This document shows positions 59,614 to 64,000 of a stretch of 64,000 bases of DNA, in pieces. The translations under genes were made by a program, and so were the position numbers. The notes beneath the pieces are model-generated. The model saw nothing but the letters and a program-made list of their open reading frames with translations, was not told the DNA's origin and did not search any database. The stretch is from Anaeromassilibacillus stercoravium (GTDB taxonomy: Bacteria > Bacillota > Clostridia > Oscillospirales > Acutalibacteraceae). Position 1 is the first letter of the stretch; the number at the start of each line of letters is the position of its first letter. The DNA is taken from positions 1-64,000 of the forward strand of contig DWYE01000069.1 in assembly GCA_019118845.1 (NCBI GenBank), written 5' to 3'.

Positions 59614-60222
59614 AGTACAACCTCCATTGTCTCTTGGATACGCCGATAAAACGCCCGCCTGCAAACGGTGCCTGGCGGCGTTGGCCCTCCAAAAATCATA
59701 ATGATATATTTTTAATCCGCACTCCATTGCCCCGCGCTGTGCCTTCCCACACGCCCCGGAACCGCGCGCATTAATTGCCAAAACAAAACCTTAACGTACA
59801 CAACAGCAAAGAGGCCCGTTCCCCGGCGCCTCCTAATCGCTCTGCCTCAATTGTATGCCGACCGCGGGCTGGATGTCCATTTGGATTCGTCAGGCCCACC
59901 AGTTTTAATTGTCATTATTGTACCTTGATTCCGTATAGCTGTCAAGGTATGAACCGCCGGCCGGAATCCCTGTCGTTATCCCTATTATTGCCCCTTGCAA
60001 TTTTCTTCAAACATTTCATAGGCCAAAATCGAAAAAACTCTTCTGCAAAATTATGATATAATGAGGACGATCCATACCGGCGCAGCCAGCGCTGCCATGC
60101 TTCCTGCCAGGGTCCTCCCAAGCATTTCTCAGGCTTCTCGCCTCTTTTAAGTGGACGGGACTCGGAAAAGCTTGTATGGGATACGCAATCAACCGCATAA
60201 GCGGAAACAAAGGACGGAAACT
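59614..60222. other. Gap between rnj and rnhA, with a long rnj leader
   Basis: No gene seen. It holds the rnj promoter (59917-59945) and, between promoter and gene, about 300 nt of leader with several GC-rich stretches. The part 59950-60222 lies upstream of rnhA and shows no clear promoter. Confidence 0.5.
59917..59945 (-). promoter_or_regulatory. Promoter of the rnj-gdpP-rplI-dnaB-tilS-hpt-ftsH series
   Basis: Perfect TTGACA (59940-59945) and TACAAT (59917-59922) on the minus strand, 17 bp apart. Confidence 0.82.
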
Positions 60223-60678
60223 ATGAAACACGTAGAAATCTTTACGGACGGCGCCTGCCAGGGCAATCCCGGCCCCGGCGGATGGGGGGCTATCCTGCGC
60301 TTCAACGGCGTAGAAAAAGAAATCAGCGGGGGCGACCCGGACACCACCAACAACCGCATGGAGCTGATGGCGGTGATCCGCGCGCTGCAATGCTTGAAAG
60401 AACCCTGCGCCGTCACGCTTTGCAGCGATTCGCAGTATGTCTGCAACGCGATCGAAAAGGGTTGGGCGGTCAAGTGGCGGCAAAATGGCTGGCGGAAAGC
60501 AGACAAATCCCCCGCCCTGAACACCGACCTCTGGGAGATCCTCCTGCACTTGCTGGAAATCCATCGCGTGGAGATCGTCTGGGTGCGCGGGCACAATGGG
60601 CATCCGGAGAACGAGCGGTGCGACCGTTTGGCCGTTGCGGGCGCCGAACGCGCCAAGGCCGCCGGCGCTGTCGTTTGA
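60223..60678 (+). CDS. rnhA: Ribonuclease HI
   Basis: 151 residues. Acidic active site visible as I-F-T-D-G-A-C-Q-G-N-P-G near 8, N-N-R-M-E-L-M near 43, S-D-S-Q-Y near 65 and the C-terminal D in E-R-C-D-R-L-A near 130. Removes RNA from RNA-DNA hybrids. AAAGGACGG lies before the ATG. The typical basic handle (W-A-V-K-W-R-Q-N-G-W) is present, as in E. coli. Confidence 0.96.
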   Translation: MKHVEIFTDGACQGNPGPGGWGAILRFNGVEKEISGGDPDTTNNRMELMAVIRALQCLKEPCAVTLCSDSQYVCNAIEKGWAVKWRQNGWRKADKSPALNTDLWEILLHLLEIHRVEIVWVRGHNGHPENERCDRLAVAGAERAKAAGAVV

Positions 60679-60798
60679 CCCTTGGCGATGCAAGCGTGTG
60701 TGCCCCCTCTGTCTACACGGGCCTCCTGCAAGGATTCTCCCCTATTTTGCCATCCTTCAACAACCTTTGCCACTTTGAAACTTTTTTGCAAAAAGGGC

Positions 60799-60827
60799 TT
60801 GCAAAGTATACTGGAATAGTGTATATT
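60799..60827 (+). promoter_or_regulatory. Promoter of the cysteine desulfurase operon
   Basis: TTGCAA (60799-60804) and TATATT (60822-60827), 17 bp apart. A small hairpin (60861-60886, gtacc/ggtac) lies in the 100-nt leader. Confidence 0.75.
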
Positions 60828-60931
60828 CAATTCATAGTAAATTAGTAAGGATTAAATATTCCTGTACCGGCAATCCCTGGTACGGGGTATGGAAGTACTA
60901 ATCACATTTTGGAAAGGAAAGGTGCGTATCC

Positions 60932-62119
60932 ATGGCACGTTTTGTTTATGCGGACAACGCCGCAACTACGCCGGTTTCCCCTACCGTCTTTGCGGCCATG
61001 AAACCGTTTTATACCGACCTTTATGGCAATCCCTCCAGCCTATATTCCGTGGGCCGGGAGGCCAAAAAGCACCTGGAACTGGCCCGCGCAGACGTCGCGG
61101 CCTGCCTGAACGCCGAACCCAACGAGATCTTTTTTACATCGGGCGGAAGCGAAGCGGACAACTGGGCGATCAAAGGGATTGCCCATCAGCTTGCCAAAAA
61201 GGGGAAGAAGCACATCATCACATCCAAATTTGAGCATCATGCGGTGCTTCATACCTGCGCATCGCTGGAAAAAGAGGGCTTTTCCGTCACCTATTTGGAC
61301 GTCCACGCTGATGGACTCGTACGGCCGGAGGAATTGGAAGCGGCGATCCGCGAGGACACGGCCCTGGTGACGGTCATGTATGCGAACAACGAAATCGGCA
61401 CGATCCAGCCGGTTTCGGAAATCGGCGCCATCTGCCAGAAGCACGGCGTTTTGTTCCACACCGACGCTGTACAAGCGGCCGGCACACTGCCGGTCGACGT
61501 CAAGGGGCAGCACATCGACCTGCTTTCGCTCTCCGCGCACAAGTTCCACGGGCCGAAGGGCGTGGGCGCGCTGTTTATCCGCAAAGGCATCTCGCTTCCC
61601 AATTTGGTCGACGGCGGCGCGCAGGAGCGCGGACGGCGTGCCGGCACAGAAAACGTGGCCGGGATCGTCGGATTGAGCGTTGCGCTCAAAGAGGCCTGTG
61701 CCACCATGGCGGAGCGCGCCAAGCGTTTGACCGCTATGCGGGACCGGCTGATCGACGGGGCATTGCAGATCGAGCGCACCCGCCTGAACGGCGACCGGAC
61801 CAAACGCCTGCCAGGGAACGTCAACCTGTGCTTTGAGGGCATCGAGGGGGAGTCCTTGTTGCTGCTGCTGGACTTAAACGGCGTATGCGGTTCGTCCGGC
61901 TCGGCCTGTACGTCCGGTTCCCTCGACCCCAGCCATGTGCTTCTCGCAATCGGCCTCCCACATGAAATTGCGCACGGCTCCCTGCGCCTCTCCTTCAGCG
62001 ACCAAAACACGGAGGAAGACGTCGATTACATCTTGGAAGTACTTCCCGGCATCGTGGAACGGCTACGCTCCATGAGTCCCCTATGGGAAGAGATCGTGAA
62101 CGGGCAAAAGGCCGATTGA
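60932..62119 (+). CDS. Cysteine desulfurase (NifS/IscS family)
   Basis: 395 residues. Pyridoxal lysine in L-S-A-H-K-F-H-G-P-K-G near 204; active cysteine in S-S-G-S-A-C-T-S-G near 325, of the mobile-loop IscS/NifS type. H-H-A-V-L-H-T-C-A near 102 is the cofactor-stacking histidine region. Supplies sulfur for Fe-S clusters and thio-tRNA. The Fe-S scaffold gene follows by 37 bp. Confidence 0.95.
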   Translation: MARFVYADNAATTPVSPTVFAAMKPFYTDLYGNPSSLYSVGREAKKHLELARADVAACLNAEPNEIFFTSGGSEADNWAIKGIAHQLAKKGKKHIITSKFEHHAVLHTCASLEKEGFSVTYLDVHADGLVRPEELEAAIREDTALVTVMYANNEIGTIQPVSEIGAICQKHGVLFHTDAVQAAGTLPVDVKGQHIDLLSLSAHKFHGPKGVGALFIRKGISLPNLVDGGAQERGRRAGTENVAGIVGLSVALKEACATMAERAKRLTAMRDRLIDGALQIERTRLNGDRTKRLPGNVNLCFEGIEGESLLLLLDLNGVCGSSGSACTSGSLDPSHVLLAIGLPHEIAHGSLRLSFSDQNTEEDVDYILEVLPGIVERLRSMSPLWEEIVNGQKAD

Positions 62120-62156
62120 ATCAAAACACCAGGACAGAGAAAAGAGGATGTTTTTT

Positions 62157-62594
62157 ATGGCATACAGTGAGAAAGTAATGGACCATTTTGCAAATCCCCG
62201 CAACGTTGGAGAGATGAAGGACCCCAGCGGCGTCGGCGAGGTGGGAAATTCCCGCTGCGGCGACATCATGCGCATGTACATCAAGGTGGAGGGCGACACC
62301 ATCACCGATGTGAAATTCAAGACTTTTGGATGCGGCGCGGCGATTGCCACCAGCTCCATGGCAACCGAGCTGATCAAAGGGAAAACGATCGAAGACGCGC
62401 TCAAGCTCACCAATCAAGCGGTGATGGAAGCACTGGACGGCCTGCCGCCGGTCAAAGTCCACTGTTCGGTTTTGGCGGAACAGGCCATCAAAGCGGCGGT
62501 CGCCGACTACTACAAACGGCAGGGGATTGACCCCACCCCGCTGGTGGGGGAACTCGCAGAGTGCGAAGAATGCGCCTGCGGCCTGCACGAATAA
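62157..62594 (+). CDS. Fe-S scaffold protein (IscU/NifU N-terminal type)
   Basis: 145 residues. The three cluster cysteines are seen as S-R-C-G-D near 37, F-G-C-G-A-A-I near 62 and K-V-H-C-S-V-L-A near 105. The H-F-x-N-P-R-N-V-G start is typical. A C-terminal extension ends with C-E-E-C-A-C-G, three extra cysteines not part of the basic IscU fold. Start ATG has AGAGG 10 nt upstream; an ATG three codons earlier is too close to it. Cotranscribed with the cysteine desulfurase. Confidence 0.93.
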   Translation: MAYSEKVMDHFANPRNVGEMKDPSGVGEVGNSRCGDIMRMYIKVEGDTITDVKFKTFGCGAAIATSSMATELIKGKTIEDALKLTNQAVMEALDGLPPVKVHCSVLAEQAIKAAVADYYKRQGIDPTPLVGELAECEECACGLHE

Positions 62595-62607
62595 GAATAC
62601 GCAAAAA

Positions 62608-62651
62608 GGGGCTGTCCGTTCAGATCAAAGAATGGACAGCCCCTTTGTTTT
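62608..62651. terminator. Bidirectional terminator between iscU-like and carD-like genes
   Basis: ggggctgtccgttc / gaatggacagcccc stem (62608-62643) with T-runs on both strands, between convergent genes. Confidence 0.9.
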
Positions 62652-62672
62652 TTATTTTTGCCGAGGAAAAAC

Positions 62673-63197
62673 TCACGCACCCTGCGCAACTTCCAGCGCA
62701 GAGATTCTTTGCTCAATATAGGCGGGTACTTCATCAAACGAGATTCCCAATGCGACGGACAGCTCTTCGTGTAGCAATTCTTCCGCACGTTTCCGATATT
62801 GTTGATCCGTTTTGCCCGGTTTCTTTCCGTTTTGGACCAGCTTTTTGCTCTTCCGGTAAACCGTCTTAATCAAGCGGATGAGATCCTCGCACTCATGCGT
62901 TTGCAGGGATGTGCGGTAATGCTCTGCCAACATGCGCGGGTCGCGGCACTCAAAAGAATCCTCCGAAATTTCCGGGATGCGGTCGATCAGGTGGTCCGCC
63001 GCTTCCTTTGTCATCACCGGACGCATAAACACACTGGTGTCCACCGGCGTATAAATCGTGCTGGCACTTCGAACCGGGACCAACTTATAATACAGCTTCT
63101 CCTTATCGACCCCGGGGAGGCTCTCCGGCGTGCCAACCTCTTCTACACGGCAAATTCCCGTGTTTCCATAAACAATCAAATCGCCCTTCTGAAACAT
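62673..63197 (-). CDS. CarD/CdnL family RNA polymerase-binding regulator
   Basis: 174 residues. N-terminal RNA-polymerase-interaction domain: F-Q-K-G-D-L-I-V-Y-G-N-T-G-I-C-R-V near the start, then Y-Y-K-L-V-P and T-I-Y-T-P-V-D. The C-terminal helical part contains E-C-R-D-P-R-M-L-A-E-H-Y and A-L-G-I-S-F-D-E-V. CarD-type proteins stabilise open promoter complexes in actinobacteria and myxobacteria; many clostridia carry several copies. GGAGGG lies 7 nt before the ATG. Confidence 0.9.
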   Translation of the reverse strand: MFQKGDLIVYGNTGICRVEEVGTPESLPGVDKEKLYYKLVPVRSASTIYTPVDTSVFMRPVMTKEAADHLIDRIPEISEDSFECRDPRMLAEHYRTSLQTHECEDLIRLIKTVYRKSKKLVQNGKKPGKTDQQYRKRAEELLHEELSVALGISFDEVPAYIEQRISALEVAQGA

Positions 63198-63448
63198 TTT
63201 CTCGCCCTCCAAAAAAACAACCAACGTATCCTTTCACAACGTCAGCAAATGGGCGAACTCTGCGTTCATTCTCGTCGGGGTGGTCAAGGGAACATACCCA
63301 CCGGCCATCCCACTCGCACCATGCATTCACCATTTGCTAAAACAGGCAGCGCCATCTTTGAAGCTAAGGGACTCCTTATCAAACGTTCACGCTGTATCTT
63401 TATTTTAGCACAATATTGGATGAAAATGTAAGAAAAATTTGAAAATGT

Positions 63449-63658
63449 TTAAAAAGAGCGCCGGTTTGGAGGGCTATTCGCTGGCCGCAAAGCACCGCTA
63501 ACCTGTTGAATCACCTCCGCTAGGGAACAAAGATCCGCTATATTTTCTGCGGTTCGAAGCAGCGCTCTCGTTTGAAACACCTGATTTTGGAGTCTTTGCA
63601 CAGCCAAGACGGTCCTGTGCGCAGCGTCTAATTGCCAAAGCAACTGCTGTGGATGCAT
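63449..63658 (-). CDS. Small hypothetical protein
   Basis: 69 residues, helical looking: M-H-P-Q-Q-L-L-W-Q-L-D-A-A-H-R-T-V-L then a second helix around L-L-R-T-A-E-N-I-A-D-L. GGGAGGG lies 7 nt before the ATG, which supports a real gene. No family recognised. Divergent from the small plus-strand gene at 63778. Confidence 0.55.
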   Translation of the reverse strand: MHPQQLLWQLDAAHRTVLAVQRLQNQVFQTRALLRTAENIADLCSLAEVIQQVSGALRPANSPPNRRSF

Positions 63659-63721
63659 ACAAGTCCCTCCCTCTCCTTTATGGTATTCCAAGAAATCCGA
63701 TAGGTGTCTCTTTACGGGATA

Positions 63722-63749
63722 TTGCCTATGAAGTAAAATATGGTATACT
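63722..63749 (+). promoter_or_regulatory. Promoter of the small gene at 63778
   Basis: TTGCCT (63722-63727) and TATACT (63744-63749), 16 bp apart. Confidence 0.55.
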
Positions 63750-63777
63750 GAACACATAGATTGGGGGAGAACTTGTA

Positions 63778-63957
63778 ATGAAACGCAGATGTCATCACCG
63801 GAAAATCGATCGGGACCTGGAACAACTCAACCAAAATTTAAACACCATCATTCAAAATCAGAATGAACTCTATTGCAAGCTGGAGCAGCTATATGCCATC
63901 GTTACGTCTTTGGATAGCCTCGACGGCACAGACAAGCATAAAACTGGGGATTCTTAA
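63778..63957 (+). CDS. Small coiled-coil protein
   Basis: 59 residues, start ATG with GGGGGAGA 8 nt upstream and stop TAA at 63955-63957. Basic N-terminus (M-K-R-R-C-H-H-R-K) followed by an Asn/Gln-rich heptad-like helix (L-E-Q-L-N-Q-N-L-N-T-I-I-Q-N-Q-N) and a polar tail. Function unknown. A hairpin at the window end may be its terminator. Confidence 0.6.
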   Translation: MKRRCHHRKIDRDLEQLNQNLNTIIQNQNELYCKLEQLYAIVTSLDSLDGTDKHKTGDS

Positions 63958-63977
63958 CCCTAAACAAAGAAAGGACC

Positions 63978-64000
63978 CTGCATCTTTCTTCCGATGCAAA
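63978..64000 (+). terminator. Probable terminator cut by the window end
   Basis: tgcatc pairs with gatgca, followed by A residues at the end of the window; what follows is not visible. Confidence 0.35.

Noticed and set aside
63103..63333. A 76-codon Trp-rich frame upstream of the CarD-like gene
   Set aside because: It runs through the CarD start region, has odd composition and no ribosome site.

Overview
The window reads as chromosomal DNA of a Gram-positive, low-oxygen, probably spore-forming Clostridia member. The closest fit is the Oscillospirales (old Clostridium cluster IV), but this is inferred from gene content and not proven. Pointers are a BofA/YaaL (DUF2508) pair, a SigH-like sigma factor, SipW with TasA/camelysin-type proteins, DUF4364, DUF1858 and DUF6809 proteins, RNase J, GdpP, CarD, a glycine-riboswitch gcv operon with split GcvP, and strong AGGAGG ribosome sites with many TTG/GTG starts. 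The DNA is mostly GC-rich, with AT-rich intergenic promoters and one AT-rich patch at about 43.85-44.5 kb.

Layout. 0-2.3 kb: uppP, then a convergent trio (ThpR, GIY-YIG, MIF-like). 2.4-7.7 kb: a minus-strand surface/biofilm locus with a large wall-anchored protein, a TasA-like protein, a second SipW-dependent protein, the signal peptidase SipW and a repeat-bearing secreted protein. 8-11.2 kb: prfC with a Nudix-VOC fusion and two ArsC/Spx-like proteins. 11.4-16.2 kb: a polysaccharide group (polymerase, glycosyltransferase, flippase) under a consensus promoter. 16.3-22 kb: rqcH, a fused trmK-nif3 gene, DUF1858, zinc ribbon, SigH-like factor and a membrane protein. 22-30.5 kb: lone NuoE, ComM, an acetyltransferase, a large SH3/GH24 lysozyme and proC. 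30.7-37.7 kb: glycine riboswitch followed by gcvT-gcvH-gcvPA-gcvPB-lplA-lpdA. 37.8-45 kb: tRNA-Thr, an HTH regulator, DUF4364, cutC, bofA, yaaL, rnr, secG, a broken C39-peptidase remnant and a lipoprotein. 45.3-49.6 kb: a type II topoisomerase pair. 49.7-59.9 kb: one long minus-strand series rnj-gdpP-rplI-dnaB-tilS-hpt-ftsH. 60-64 kb: rnhA, cysteine desulfurase plus Fe-S scaffold, CarD and two small divergent genes.

How the genes work together. The gcv block is self-contained: glycine sensing, all glycine cleavage subunits, lipoate attachment and lipoamide reoxidation. The SipW locus supplies a peptidase plus two substrates carrying SipW-type signal peptides, which predicts a cell-surface fibre. 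The rnj-ftsH series links RNA decay, c-di-AMP turnover, replication, tRNA-Ile maturation, purine salvage and membrane proteolysis.

The observations most worth a second look are the SipW/TasA-like locus and its structured leader, an in-frame TrmK-Nif3 fusion with an internal ribosome site, a Nudix-VOC fusion, a leader terminator upstream of the DUF4364 gene, a candidate small RNA near 29.1 kb and a possible 300-nt leader on RNase J. No CRISPR array, insertion sequence or prophage was seen.
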